From Xylanibacter ruminicola (lineage in GTDB: Bacteria > Bacteroidota > Bacteroidia > Bacteroidales > Bacteroidaceae), in NCBI RefSeq assembly GCF_900142525.1, contig NZ_FRBD01000022.1:1-64000 (forward strand): a stretch of DNA of 64,000 nucleotides, given 5' to 3'. Positions 1 through 9,483 of this stretch are shown here, one piece after another. The notes under the pieces are model-generated. The model ran no database searches. It was given only the letters and a program-made list of their open reading frames with translations, and was not told the origin of the DNA. The stretch's first letter is position 1. Every line of letters starts with the position of its first letter. Position numbers and translations under genes: made by a program.

Positions 1-30
1 CCTTAATGACAATCATGACAATGACAATCC

Positions 31-631
31 ATGACAACGGTGTACAACATTATTAAAATAGAACAGACAATGACGTCGCTCGAGATTGCTGAGCTGACTG
101 GTAAGCAACACAAAAACATTATGCAGGCTATCCGAAAAAATGGAGCCCGCGTGGGAAAAAGTACAAGGGCTGAAATTTCAGCTCTTGCAGAAAACCTACA
201 ATCTGCCGAATGGTGGAAAGAAGTTAATGCCCTACTACCAACTCACCAAAACCGAGACGCTCTATATCGCCACTAAGTTTAACGACGAGGCGCGAGCCAA
301 GCAGTTCTCGATAGCACTAAAGGGTGCTGGTGTTACCCGCAACAGCGTTCAGCAGATGCTAAAGAACTGGCGTAGGCAGGAGCGCACAAGGCAGATGTTG
401 GGCGGGCAGTACAAACGGTTCTGCATCCGCAATGTGTTGAAGGTGTGGTTCGGCCTGAAACCGCCATCGCTCTACCCGCGCAAGCATCGCGAGCTGCTTC
501 GCGCCATCGTTGCCGTAAGCCTCGGCATCAGTCTGCGCAAGGTTGACCTCAAGGCCCTCGACGCCGCGTATAGCGTGGCATTCCCTAATAGTACACCGTT
601 GAATATTAACAAGAAAAAGAGAAAGAAATAA
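31..631 (+). pseudogene. Rha-family phage regulatory protein, frameshifted
   Basis: Two overlapping frames together read as one Rha/phage-regulator protein. Frame one (31-276, probable true start ATG 70) gives MTSLEIAELTGKQHKNIMQAIRK. From the ATG at 140 the next frame continues with MEPAWEKVQGLKFQL and QLTKTETLYIATKFNDEARAK, which is the expected family continuation. The switch falls in a run of six A (135-140); five A would restore one frame. The part after ARAK (basic, ending KKKRKK) does not match the usual Rha C-terminus that I recall. Rha proteins are phage-encoded regulators that interfere with phage growth in some hosts. The stop (629-631) overlaps an ATG at 631, suggesting coupling to the next gene. 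It could be a real pseudogene, a slippage-controlled gene, or a homopolymer sequencing error. Confidence 0.6.
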
Positions 632-1034
632 TGGAAACTCGCATCCCGAAGTATATAACATCCCCAGTCATGAGGCGATTGCAAATTTGAAGCGATTATG
701 CGTGTGGCTGGAGGTTCTACGCAAGCGATACAACGAGAGGTACGGTCATGCTGAACCAGTGGTCATCAACTCAGGCTACCGCAGCCCTCAGCTCAACCGC
801 AAGGTTGGTGGCGAACCCACCAGCAACCACCTTACCGGTTGCGCCGCCGACATCCGCGTATACGGAAAAGAGCAGCTACTGCGTTACGCCACTATCCTGC
901 TAGACTACGCCGACGAAACCCATCAGGACTTCGACGAACTACTAATGGAAAAGAATCGCCATAACAAGCCATGGCTCCACTTTGCCGTCCGGCCCCAAGG
1001 AAATCGCCGCAAAACCGACTTCATGGTGGTGTAG
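631..1034 (+). pseudogene. M15-type D-Ala-D-Ala peptidase (phage lysin-like), N-terminus frameshifted
   Basis: The open frame from TTG 687 encodes 115 residues of a peptidase M15 (VanY/endolysin-like) domain: INSGYRSPQLN, then SNHLTGCAADI and WLHFAV, which contain the His, Asp and His zinc ligands. The same frame reads upstream without a methionine as NSHPEVYNIPSHEAIANLKR, which looks like the proper N-terminus. The ATG at 631 overlaps the previous stop (TAATG) but is one base out of frame with this. One extra A near 635 would join them. These enzymes cut peptidoglycan stem peptides; in phage and conjugative regions they serve as lysins. It is probably a remnant of a phage-type lysis module together with the Rha fragment, because no other phage genes are present. 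Confidence 0.6.
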
Positions 1035-1048
1035 AATCCCCCAACAAC

Positions 1049-1085
1049 AAAGGCGCCACTCATCACGAGCGGCGCCTTTTCTTTT
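1049..1085 (+). terminator. Rho-independent terminator after the M15 gene
   Basis: A perfect GGCGCC-centred stem (AAGGCGCC / GGCGCCTT) with a 13-base loop is followed by TTTTCTTTT. It sits 15 bases after the M15 stop and points the same way. Confidence 0.8.
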
Positions 1086-1246
1086 ACTTTACCAACTACT
1101 AATAAACCTAAAACCAATTACTACAAAATCAAAACTAAATCTTTTACTCTAACTAAAAACAATATAACTAACGTATCCCAAAATTTTCTACGGCAAAGAT
1201 ACGATAGTTTCAATAGGAAGACGATAAAAAATGATTCAAAAAATAA

Positions 1247-1293
1247 AAAAAATCGTTCATTGTAACAATAATACATGCAATGAACGATTTTTT
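1247..1293. terminator. Long palindrome, bidirectional terminator or operator copy (left end of fructan locus)
   Basis: Perfect 16-bp arms (AAAAAATCGTTCATTG at 1247-1262, complement at 1278-1293) surround a 15-base loop. A/T tracts on both sides would terminate transcripts from either side, and it lies 17 bases past the stop of the minus-strand GH32 gene. The core (1252-1287) matches 34 of 36 bases of a palindrome at 25337-25372 upstream of another GH32 gene, so a second role as a regulator site is possible. The rest of 1086-1246 is AT-rich with no recognisable gene. Confidence 0.65.
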
Positions 1294-1309
1294 ATTGTGA
1301 CTGATAATA

Positions 1310-2842
1310 TTACCAGATTCTGCTGAGCTGACGGACTTGAGCCTCGTAATCAGCACCAGACACTGTCAGAGTGTTATAAATGCTCTGGGGGAAGATGAGG
1401 TTGGTCATCGACATGGTGCCATTTTCTGTAAAGAGCTCTACCGACGACTGATCAACGTAGATGTCGAGCGTTACAGTAGTACCTGAAACATTCAGAGGGG
1501 CTCGCATTGAAGGAACTGAGAATGATCCGTTGAAATTAGTCTTACCTGTAGCAGAGGTGCGATGAACAGTAAGCATGCTGGATGAAGCATCAATATCGAT
1601 GACGTATTTCTCATCGAACGAATTACCCAGCGTGATGGTAGAGTTCTTATCAAGATTGAGCTTGATTCTGAGCTGATAGGCATCTTTTACATCAAGACTT
1701 GAGCCTGCCGACAGCCAACTACCGGCTATCTTATCGATTTCGCTAACCACAGTGTTTGTCAACAAAGGAGTGCCGTTGTAGTTGATAAGTTTCAACTCGC
1801 GAGGCAAAGTCATTGCCGAACGCCAAGGCGAACAAGGCACAGCGTCAGCATAGCTCCAGTTGTTCATCCAACCAATCAGCACTTTTCTGTCGCCGGTATT
1901 GCTCCAGGTAACGCCAGCATAGTTGTCCATACCATAGTCGAGCCAGAGCGGATATTTGAGTGCATCGGCCTTGAATTCCTTGCCATCGAACTGACCAACA
2001 AAGTACATGGTGCCTGAGCCCAATACGGGGCCGCCTGGGTTAACACTTACTATCAGCACCCACTTATCGCCAAACTGCAGCAAATCGGGGCACTCCCACT
2101 GCAAGTCGGGACGACCAGGCAGGTCGACTACAAACGTGCTTAGCTTGGTCCAGGTCTTCATATCGGTAGAACCGAAGAACTCAATGCCCTTGCTCCAACC
2201 TTTGGCCAGCGACATAATCCATTGCTGGGAATCGGCATGCCAGAACACCTTGGGGTCGCGCTGACGGTCGTCATTATTCTTAATAACGGGGTTGGCGGCG
2301 TAGCGTGTAAATTTCTTACCGCCATCTGTAGAATAAGCCATGCTTTGCTGCTGTCCGGCATCGCCAGCCGAAGTATAGAATGCCACCATGGCGCCTGCAC
2401 CGAAACCTGCGGTGTTGTTATGATCGATGACAGCCGAACCAGAGAAGATATCGCCTAATTCATCGCGTGTCAGGGCTACGGCCTGCTCTGTCCAATGAAT
2501 CAGATCGGTGCTGGTGGCGTGGCCCCACGACATATTGCCCCAGCTGTTGCCTTGGGGATTATATTGGTAGAACAGATGATAAACGCCACCAACGTACACC
2601 ATACCGTTGGGATCATTCATCCAGTTCTTAGCCGGCGTGAAGTGTATCTGCGGGCGATACAATTCGGTGTAGCTACCTGGTGTTGGCGTAGGTGGTGCAG
2701 GAGGATCAACAGGATCCACTGGCGTGGGGGGATTGGGAGCAGGCGGCTCCTTCTTGGGATCATCACTTGTACAACCAAGAATGGTAACCGCCATTGTAGC
2801 GGTTACCATCATTGCAGAAAAGAAATTCCAGAATTTCTTCAT
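1310..2842 (-). CDS. GH32 fructan hydrolase, lipoprotein (PUL A)
   Basis: A 510-residue glycoside hydrolase family 32 enzyme with the expected five-blade propeller plus C-terminal sandwich length. Visible catalytic motifs are WMNDPNG (nucleophile Asp77), RDP (Asp196, transition-state stabiliser) and ECP (Glu250, acid/base). The N-terminus is a lipoprotein signal ending TILGC (Cys24) followed by acidic residues and a proline-rich tether (about 30-56), which suggests export to the cell surface. It is the last gene of the SusC-SusD-DUF4960-GH32 operon A. The family hydrolyses beta-fructans (levan, inulin) or sucrose; endo or exo action cannot be read from sequence. I chose ATG 2842 over an upstream TTG at 2851 because it places the signal peptide at the start. 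Confidence 0.9.
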   Translation of the reverse strand: MKKFWNFFSAMMVTATMAVTILGCTSDDPKKEPPAPNPPTPVDPVDPPAPPTPTPGSYTELYRPQIHFTPAKNWMNDPNGMVYVGGVYHLFYQYNPQGNSWGNMSWGHATSTDLIHWTEQAVALTRDELGDIFSGSAVIDHNNTAGFGAGAMVAFYTSAGDAGQQQSMAYSTDGGKKFTRYAANPVIKNNDDRQRDPKVFWHADSQQWIMSLAKGWSKGIEFFGSTDMKTWTKLSTFVVDLPGRPDLQWECPDLLQFGDKWVLIVSVNPGGPVLGSGTMYFVGQFDGKEFKADALKYPLWLDYGMDNYAGVTWSNTGDRKVLIGWMNNWSYADAVPCSPWRSAMTLPRELKLINYNGTPLLTNTVVSEIDKIAGSWLSAGSSLDVKDAYQLRIKLNLDKNSTITLGNSFDEKYVIDIDASSSMLTVHRTSATGKTNFNGSFSVPSMRAPLNVSGTTVTLDIYVDQSSVELFTENGTMSMTNLIFPQSIYNTLTVSGADYEAQVRQLSRIW

Positions 2843-2868
2843 ATAACTCAAAAAACCAATGCCATCTA

Positions 2869-4374
2869 TTATCTTGTCTTCAGATATTCAAGAGAATTCT
2901 TGGCGAGAGTAAGGACATTGTCCTGATAGATATTGTTCTTTGGATGAGCGCTCTTGTCGGGAGTACCGTCGGCATTCTTCATAGAGAACTCGCAACCACC
3001 GTTACCGATGCAAAGCAATGTACCCTTGAACTCGGTATTACCCTGCTGAGCCTCCCAAACGTTCATCTGGCTAACCCACCATATCTGGCTGTCCCAGGTG
3101 CCGAGTGGATATACGCCGAAGGTCTGTGTGCACTGTGTGTAGCAGGCTTCCTCGGTATTACCAATACCTGTCCAGAGTGAAGGAAGATTGAAGAACAGAC
3201 AGTTGTGGTCTTCAGTCCAACCTGGACCCTTGAAGGCGATAAGCTTGGTATCGGCATTTGTCTCAACCTCAAGACCCTTATAGATAGGATGTGATGAGTG
3301 ATCCTTCTTGAACTTATGGTCAGGATACAGCTCTACAGCCATCTTCCATACATCGTTGTTGATGCCGCCAAAGCCTGTTCCGATAGCACGGTCGTTACTC
3401 TTCATCTCATCAAGACTGATACGGCCGAGATGTCCGGCATAAACAGTAGCATGGCTCCACAGCAGCAGGCTTCCACCTTCCTTATACCACTCCTTGATAA
3501 ATGGTGTAGCAGCCTCTACAATCTCTGGCATAGCAAATACTTCACCTTCGCCAACACCTTCGAGATCGCGCAGCCAGAACAGTACACGGTATGGATCGAT
3601 ATCGTCGGTGCTATTTATATCGCCGAAGTAAACGTACTTAGCGGTTGGATAGGTCTCGTGCAGCCACAGCCAAGCCGAAGCCTCATCGTCGTCACCATTC
3701 TCTATCAACTCCTCAGGTGTAGCATAAACGCTCAGGAAACCGATAGCGGTCTTACCAATGCGGAGTGAAGACTTGGTTGACAGAGATGTACCCTTCTCGT
3801 TTTGGGCAACCAGTGTTACATCCCATGTGTCGCCTGTTTCTACATCGCTGATGGTATAGCTGGTTAAAGAACCGTTAAGCGTCTCATTGATGGTGCGCAC
3901 GCCATTGGTTGCTGTCAGTAAGATAGATGTAGCATCTACAGCCTTGTCCCATTCTACGAGTGCATCGTAACCACCATCCTTATCAACCTGACTCATCTGT
4001 ACGCCAGTAATGCTTGTGGCACCCTCGCGAAGATAGTTCTTGATGACACCTGTTGAGAAGTTTGTACCATCAGTAAGTTTGAACACATACTCAAAAGGTA
4101 CATTGGTTGGTACATTCTTATGGGTATAGCTACTGCCGCTAACCATCTCGCTTGAAGAGAGTGTGCCATTACGATAGACCGACACCAACATCTGCGTTAC
4201 CTGCGCATTGGATGATGACCATGTCCAAATATAATCGTCGCCAGAAAGCGAACCTGTTATCTGTGATGCATCGGGAGCGCTGAGCTTCATTGCCTCGCGG
4301 TCGATGTCCTTGTCCTGACATGCTGTCAGGACTAAGGCTACCATCGCCAATATAATGAATGATATTTTTTTCAT
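2869..4374 (-). CDS. DUF4960 fructan-binding surface lipoprotein (SusE/F position, PUL A)
   Basis: 501 residues with a lipoprotein signal (LVLTAC, Cys19) followed by aspartates. Two fibronectin/Ig-like beta domains appear to occupy about residues 30-205. The C-terminal half (about 215-500) is the DUF4960 domain, rich in Trp and aromatic residues (LLLWSHATVYAG, WWVSQMNVWE, LCIGNGGCEF). In the B. theta levan PUL the equivalent protein (BT1761) is a surface levan-binding protein, so this gene probably captures fructan for the neighbouring SusC/SusD pair. It lies between susD and the GH32 gene, 26 bases before the GH32 start. No catalytic role is evident. Confidence 0.85.
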   Translation of the reverse strand: MKKISFIILAMVALVLTACQDKDIDREAMKLSAPDASQITGSLSGDDYIWTWSSSNAQVTQMLVSVYRNGTLSSSEMVSGSSYTHKNVPTNVPFEYVFKLTDGTNFSTGVIKNYLREGATSITGVQMSQVDKDGGYDALVEWDKAVDATSILLTATNGVRTINETLNGSLTSYTISDVETGDTWDVTLVAQNEKGTSLSTKSSLRIGKTAIGFLSVYATPEELIENGDDDEASAWLWLHETYPTAKYVYFGDINSTDDIDPYRVLFWLRDLEGVGEGEVFAMPEIVEAATPFIKEWYKEGGSLLLWSHATVYAGHLGRISLDEMKSNDRAIGTGFGGINNDVWKMAVELYPDHKFKKDHSSHPIYKGLEVETNADTKLIAFKGPGWTEDHNCLFFNLPSLWTGIGNTEEACYTQCTQTFGVYPLGTWDSQIWWVSQMNVWEAQQGNTEFKGTLLCIGNGGCEFSMKNADGTPDKSAHPKNNIYQDNVLTLAKNSLEYLKTR

Positions 4375-4417
4375 AACTGTATTAATTATCTTCTTAACTA
4401 CTTAACTTCTTAACTAC

Positions 4418-6154
4418 TTAATTGTATCCCTTGTTCTGGGTGTAGAGACCAGGCACATAGTAGAGCTGGATATATGGCAGAGGGAAGTACTCATTCTTGC
4501 CTGCTGTGAAGTGGGCATCCTTGTAGTACTGTGCATATGTCTGCTTGCCATAGGTTACGTCCTTCTCGGTCTCAAAGAATGCATTCAGTGTCTGAGAAGC
4601 GATACCCCAGCGACGAAGGTCGAAGAAGCGGTTGCTCTCCATAGCCAACTCAAGGCGGCGCTCCCACTGCAGGCACTTACGTGCTGTTTCCTTATCCTGG
4701 AAGTAAGATGTAGGATAGAGAGCGATGTCACACTGGTCGGCAGCGTATGCAATGTGCTTTGCAACAGAATTCTTAGCGCGCTGACGGATATTGTTGATGA
4801 TGGTACGTGCCTCTTCAAGAGAACCTGTCTCAATCAGAGCTTCGGCACGCATAAGCATCACGTCGGTATAGCGCAGTACATAGTCGTTCATAGCGAATGC
4901 CTGCCATGGGTTGTCGAAGGTCTCGCCCTTAGAACGCTGTGGCACTTCCTTCAGAGAGGCATAGTAGCCATAGGTGTTAGGTGTACGAGAGTTGTCGGTA
5001 GTCATGGTGTACTGAGCCTCGTATTTGTATGGGAATGTAGGCATACCTACTGTGTGGAATAAACGTGGATCCCACTTCTGTGCTGTTGGAACACCATTGA
5101 TAGGATAAGCAATCTCCTTGTTAAAGTCGTCGAACATGGGCAGACCATCCTTTGTCTTAAAGGCATTTACCAGGTTCTGTGTAGGCTTGTGGAAGTCCCA
5201 TCCGCACGACCAGATGCCCCAGCAACCATTCAGCATGTTACTCCAGTTTGCACGACCATACAGTGTATTATCGTCCTGATAGTCAGAGTGCTGTACGGCA
5301 AAGATGCTCTCCTTAGAGTTCTTATACTCAGGCAGGAAGATATCGCCAAAGTCCTCAAGATAGCCATACTGCGAGTTAGCCACGTCCTGTGTGTACTTCA
5401 GTACTTCCTGCATATACTGGCTGTTGATGTGGCTTACGCCGGTATTTGCCTCATATCCGTCGCCCCAAGCCATTGTGAGGTAGCACTTTGCCAGATAGGC
5501 AGCTGCAGCAATCTTATTGGCACGTCCGCCCTGAGCCTGGTGTGCTGGCAGTACATCGTAGGCAGCCTTAAAGTCGGCCACAATCTTCTTCATCAGTTCA
5601 TCGTGAGTAAACTCATCATTACGAGTCTGCTCCTCGGTGTGGTTCTTATAAACCTCCTCATCAACCCAGGGCACCTGATTCCAAAGCTGAACCAGCTTGA
5701 AATAGAAGTGAGCACGGAGGAAACGAACCTCACCCTCGCGAATAGCCTTTGTCTGGGCATCCATACTCTCGCTGTTGGCCAAAGAAACCAAGGCACGGTT
5801 ACAACGGCTTATTGAACAGTATAAGTGATACCACAGCTCATCCATGTGGTCGGGAGTAGAAGCTGTTAAAGTAGACCATACCTCTACTGGATGATAGTTT
5901 GTATCGGTGGTTCCTGAGCCGCCTTTCATAGCGTCGTCAGTCGATACATCGGCATAGGGCCAGAGATTAAACGGATAGGTGTACCAGTCATCACCAAGTT
6001 TTGCGTAAGCTGCTGTAACCATCTCCTCGGGCTGACTCATGGCCAGATCTTCGTTAATAACGCCCTTGGGTGTCACGTCTATGAAATCGTTGCACGAAGT
6101 GAGTGAACCGCAAACGATCAGACCTGCGCATATTGATTTATATATTGTTTTCAT
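4418..6154 (-). CDS. SusD-like/RagB outer-membrane nutrient-binding lipoprotein (PUL A)
   Basis: 578 residues, a typical SusD length. The signal MKTIYKSICAGLIVCGSLTSC ends in a lipobox Cys21 followed by NDFIDVTPKG, the usual SusD N-terminus. The TPR-like helical scaffold (AEVRFLRAHFYFKLVQLW) and the C-terminal RWERRLELAMESNRFFDLRRWG-type block are clear family marks. It caps the adjacent SusC barrel and binds oligosaccharide for TonB-driven import. The 37-base gap to susC and the gap to the DUF4960 gene carry AT-rich TTAAGA-type repeats. Signal peptide and leader closely resemble those of the PUL B lipoproteins. Confidence 0.92.
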   Translation of the reverse strand: MKTIYKSICAGLIVCGSLTSCNDFIDVTPKGVINEDLAMSQPEEMVTAAYAKLGDDWYTYPFNLWPYADVSTDDAMKGGSGTTDTNYHPVEVWSTLTASTPDHMDELWYHLYCSISRCNRALVSLANSESMDAQTKAIREGEVRFLRAHFYFKLVQLWNQVPWVDEEVYKNHTEEQTRNDEFTHDELMKKIVADFKAAYDVLPAHQAQGGRANKIAAAAYLAKCYLTMAWGDGYEANTGVSHINSQYMQEVLKYTQDVANSQYGYLEDFGDIFLPEYKNSKESIFAVQHSDYQDDNTLYGRANWSNMLNGCWGIWSCGWDFHKPTQNLVNAFKTKDGLPMFDDFNKEIAYPINGVPTAQKWDPRLFHTVGMPTFPYKYEAQYTMTTDNSRTPNTYGYYASLKEVPQRSKGETFDNPWQAFAMNDYVLRYTDVMLMRAEALIETGSLEEARTIINNIRQRAKNSVAKHIAYAADQCDIALYPTSYFQDKETARKCLQWERRLELAMESNRFFDLRRWGIASQTLNAFFETEKDVTYGKQTYAQYYKDAHFTAGKNEYFPLPYIQLYYVPGLYTQNKGYN

Positions 6155-6191
6155 AACTCTATAATCTTAATTCTAAATTCTTAACTCTTAA

Positions 6192-9100
6192 TTAAAACGT
6201 AGTCTGGATACCAAATGAAATGCTGGTGCTATTAGGATACATCCAACGTGGGTTCTCTGGATCCGAGCAAGTAAGTGAGCTACTCTTAATGGTGAGTAAG
6301 TTATGGCCAGAAACGTATACACGAGCACTGGTCATGTTCAACTTGCTGAGCAGACTCTTTGGGATGTTGTAACCAAGCTGTACCTGACGGAGCTTTCCAT
6401 AAGAGCCATTCTCAACAAAGTAGGTAGAGGCACGGTTTTCGTTGCCAGTATTGTTGGTGGTCAAAGCAGGAATCTTGCTACCGGTGTTAGCAGTGGTCCA
6501 TGCGCCAAGCATACGGTTACCCTTGTTAGAACCAGCATCGGTAATGCTATAGAAGTCGGTCTGGAACTTCTGGTCGTTGTAAACGTCCTGTCCAGCAACA
6601 CCCTGCCAGAACATATTGAAATCGAAGTTCTTATAGCTCAGGTCAACATTAAGACCCCATGAGAAGTTGGGCACTGGATTGAAAATCCAAGTCTGATCCT
6701 GCTCGTTGATGATACCATTACCATCAAGGTCGGCATACTTCAGACCGCCTACGCGAGCGTTATCCTGGCCGCTTGCCAGAACTTCATCGCGATTCTGGAA
6801 CAGTCCGTCAACCACATAACCTACGATAGAACCATAAGGATGACCAGACTCTACAAGATTCTCCTTTGCTGTGTGAACATACGAACCTGTAGTTGTTTCG
6901 GGCAGATAAGTAACCTTACTGCGATAGAAGTCCAGATTACCATTTACATTGTAAGTCAGGCCGTATTCTGTTGTATGACGATAGCCAAGGGCAAATTCCA
7001 TACCCCAGTTCTTGAGACTTGGACCGTTAAGCCAGCTGGCACCACCTTCACCCATCGAACCCAGGTAAGCAGGGTTGATAAGCATATCCTTTACCTTTTT
7101 AATATAGGCGTCGACTGTACCATAGAGTGAGCTGCCGAAGAAACGGAAGTCAAGACCCAGGTTCCACTGCTCGGTTGTTTCCCACTTCAGATTGTTGTTC
7201 TGAGCCTGTGTGGCACGGAAACCAGAAGGGAAGATACCGCTACCAGCCAGATTCAGGTCGTAGGCTGTTGACTCGTTGCGGCCGCCACCGTATGTAGCTG
7301 CATAAAGACCATAGCGAGCATAGTTTGAGATAGCCTGGTTACCAGTCTGACCCCAAGAAGCACGAATCTTCAGATCGTCGATCCAGCTCTGCTTCAGGTG
7401 CTGAGAAATACGATAACCGAGTGTAGCAGCTGGGAATGTACCGTAGCGGTTGTTCTCACCAAAGCGGCTAGAACCGTCGTGACGGATAGTGAACGAAGCC
7501 AGCAGCAAATCCTTGAAGTTATAGTCGAGCTTACCGAAGAACGATACCAGGTTGTAGCCCTCCTGAATACCGGTTGCACGCTGTGTGCCAGTAGCAGCAT
7601 CGGGATACATATAGTCGTAGTTCTCGATAGCAAACATCTGTGCGTATGCATTCGACCACTCGTTGATATCTCTGTGAAGCTCCATACCACCCAGTACGAT
7701 AAATGAATGATCGGTACCAAGGGTGAAGTTATAGTTTGCGGTGTTTGACCATGTCCACTTAACCGATGTCTTGGCGCCCATATTAGCCGATGGAGTAGAG
7801 TTGTTTACAACATCAGAGTGCCAGGTATATGTTACACTGTGGATATTCTCCGACCAGAGGTCGAGACCGAAGTTTGAACGGAGAAGCAATCCCTTGATGG
7901 GCTCAATGTTAACAAATGCGTTACCAAATACGCGCCACATCTTCAGGCGATTGTCGCGGTTGTGATACAACTCACGCAGTGGGTTCTGACGGTCGCTCAT
8001 ACCACCTACAGGACCTGAGAATGTTACACCATCTTCCTCATATACAGGGAGTGTTGGCGACATCTTCAAGGCATTTTCCAGAGGCTGCAAGTCAACCTGA
8101 TTAGAATATGTAATTGTAGCATTCTCACCGATAGTTACCAACTTGTTAATCTTGAAACTAGTGTTGATACGACCAGAGAAGCTCTCGAAATCGGTGTACT
8201 TCAGGATACCCTTGTTCTTCTTATAACCAAATGAGAACAGAGCCGACGACTTATCGGTTGCGTTCGAGATAGAAAGGTCGTAGTTCTGTGAGAAACCTGT
8301 GCGAGAAATGGCCTTCAACCAGTCGGTATCGCTAAAGCGCATGGTTCTCTTCGAGTTCATGTAGCCGTCGTACAGACCATTTACGGTAAAGTTCTCCATC
8401 TGTTCTGTTGCGGGGTTATAGGCAGAGATTGGTGTGCCGCTGCCTGCATGCAGAGTCAAACCGTAGTTGTTGGCATAAGCTTCAGGATCAAGTCCGTCGT
8501 TCATAGCAGCCTGAGCCATAGCTGTAGCATACTCAGCTGTATTCGACAGATCCATCATGCTCTGCTTGTTGTAGAACTGTGCAGTAAGATTTGCAGAGAA
8601 ATCAATCTTTACCTTGTCGCCCTTCTTACCGCTACGGGTGGTGATGATAATCACACCATTGGCAGCACGGCTACCATAGATAGAAGCCGAAGCAGCGTCC
8701 TTCAAAACCTGCATCGACTCAATGTCGTTCATGTTCAGTGTGTTCAGATTGGTTGTGGTGGGCACACCGTCGATAACGAACAATGGATCCTGTGAAGAGT
8801 TGAACGATCCAATACCACGAATGCGAACGGTACCAGCACCTACAGGCGAACCGTTACTGGTAATAGTCATGCCTGGCACTTTTCCCTGCAGAGCACGCAT
8901 GGGGTCGGTATCAGCCGATGTCTTCAGGTCTTTCGTCTCTACTACAGAAACCGAACCTGTCAGGTCGGCCTTACGCTGAGCCTGATATCCAGTTACTACG
9001 ATTTCTGCCAGCTCCTTAGCATTGTCTTTCAAGGTTACTTGCATGCCATTTTTAGCAGGCAACTCCTGGGTTTTAAATCCAATGTACGAGAAGACAAGCG

Positions 9101-9305
9101 TTTTACCAGCTTCTACCTTTAGTTTAAAGTTACCATCAAAATCGGTAATCGTACCGTTCGATGTTCCTTTCTCCATTACTGTGGCTCCAATTACGGACTC
9201 GCCAGAGGCGTCGACCACGGAACCACTGATCTCCGTTTGCGCGTACATTACAGTACTAGCAAGGAGAGCAAAGAAACTCAGAATCAGTTTTCTTAGTTTT
9301 TCCAT
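6192..9305 (-). CDS. SusC/RagA-like TonB-dependent outer-membrane transporter (PUL A)
   Basis: 1037 residues from ATG 9305 (MEKLRKLILSFFALL). Order: signal peptide (about 1-22), carboxypeptidase-regulatory-like domain (about 24-100, GSVVDASGESVIGATV), plug (ADLTGSVSVV, VRIRGIGSFN, PLFVIDGVP, SRAANGVIIITT), 22-strand barrel ending in TTF. It imports fructo-oligosaccharides together with SusD. I prefer ATG 9305 to ATG 9335 (MSTNQF) or further upstream, because the -7 box is at 9351-9360 and transcription would start close to 9345. The first ~230 bp including the promoter are almost identical to the susC of PUL B, while the rest has diverged. Confidence 0.92.
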   Translation of the reverse strand: MEKLRKLILSFFALLASTVMYAQTEISGSVVDASGESVIGATVMEKGTSNGTITDFDGNFKLKVEAGKTLVFSYIGFKTQELPAKNGMQVTLKDNAKELAEIVVTGYQAQRKADLTGSVSVVETKDLKTSADTDPMRALQGKVPGMTITSNGSPVGAGTVRIRGIGSFNSSQDPLFVIDGVPTTTNLNTLNMNDIESMQVLKDAASASIYGSRAANGVIIITTRSGKKGDKVKIDFSANLTAQFYNKQSMMDLSNTAEYATAMAQAAMNDGLDPEAYANNYGLTLHAGSGTPISAYNPATEQMENFTVNGLYDGYMNSKRTMRFSDTDWLKAISRTGFSQNYDLSISNATDKSSALFSFGYKKNKGILKYTDFESFSGRINTSFKINKLVTIGENATITYSNQVDLQPLENALKMSPTLPVYEEDGVTFSGPVGGMSDRQNPLRELYHNRDNRLKMWRVFGNAFVNIEPIKGLLLRSNFGLDLWSENIHSVTYTWHSDVVNNSTPSANMGAKTSVKWTWSNTANYNFTLGTDHSFIVLGGMELHRDINEWSNAYAQMFAIENYDYMYPDAATGTQRATGIQEGYNLVSFFGKLDYNFKDLLLASFTIRHDGSSRFGENNRYGTFPAATLGYRISQHLKQSWIDDLKIRASWGQTGNQAISNYARYGLYAATYGGGRNESTAYDLNLAGSGIFPSGFRATQAQNNNLKWETTEQWNLGLDFRFFGSSLYGTVDAYIKKVKDMLINPAYLGSMGEGGASWLNGPSLKNWGMEFALGYRHTTEYGLTYNVNGNLDFYRSKVTYLPETTTGSYVHTAKENLVESGHPYGSIVGYVVDGLFQNRDEVLASGQDNARVGGLKYADLDGNGIINEQDQTWIFNPVPNFSWGLNVDLSYKNFDFNMFWQGVAGQDVYNDQKFQTDFYSITDAGSNKGNRMLGAWTTANTGSKIPALTTNNTGNENRASTYFVENGSYGKLRQVQLGYNIPKSLLSKLNMTSARVYVSGHNLLTIKSSSLTCSDPENPRWMYPNSTSISFGIQTTF

Positions 9306-9364
9306 TGTTGAATGTTTAAATTGGTTAGTACTCATTGTGAATTTGATTGCTGCAAAAGTACTAA
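9133..9364 (-). repeat. Near-perfect 5'-susC repeat, copy A
   Basis: This block covers the -7 box, leader, signal peptide and first part of the N-terminal domain of susC A. It matches 19487-19719 with one substitution over about 216 bp, a short 2- versus 3-base difference near the promoter, then 12 more identical bases. Both copies have the same orientation, 10.35 kb apart. Outside the block the two genes are related only at protein level. Confidence 0.9.
9351..9360 (-). promoter_or_regulatory. -7 promoter box of susC A
   Basis: TACTTTTGCA read on the minus strand fits the Bacteroidota TAnnTTTG box, 46 bases before ATG 9305. Upstream is an inverted repeat at 9370-9403. Confidence 0.7.
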
Positions 9365-9369
9365 CAAAA

Positions 9370-9403
9370 GCGGCTTGAACCTTTAAAAAAACGTTCAAAC
9401 CGC
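9370..9403. promoter_or_regulatory. Candidate operator of PUL A
   Basis: Arms GCGGCTTGAAC and GTTCAAACCGC (one mismatch, 12-base spacer) lie directly upstream of the -7 box, where an AraC-type activator would bind. The TGAAC/GTTCA half-sites resemble those of the other palindromes of the locus, and a TTGCATGTAT stretch at 9415-9424 repeats their ATACATGCAA core on the other strand. Confidence 0.45.
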
Positions 9404-9483
9404 CATAAAAAATGTTGCATGTATCAATATTGCGATGCTTTTTATAATATTTGTTATCGTTGCGTTTTCAAATGTATTATAGG

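Noticed and set aside
1..1034. Intact prophage at the window start
   Set aside because: Only a regulator fragment and a lysin fragment are present; no integrase, structural or packaging gene is visible, although the sequence to the left is unknown.
2843..2851. TTG start of the PUL A GH32 gene at 2851
   Set aside because: ATG 2842 begins a standard lipoprotein signal peptide, and the extra residues MSY add nothing recognisable.
9306..9398. Longer N-terminus for susC A (and the equivalent for susC B)
   Set aside because: It would start upstream of, or inside, the -7 promoter box; MEKLRKLILSFF is a proper signal peptide and is shared by both genes.
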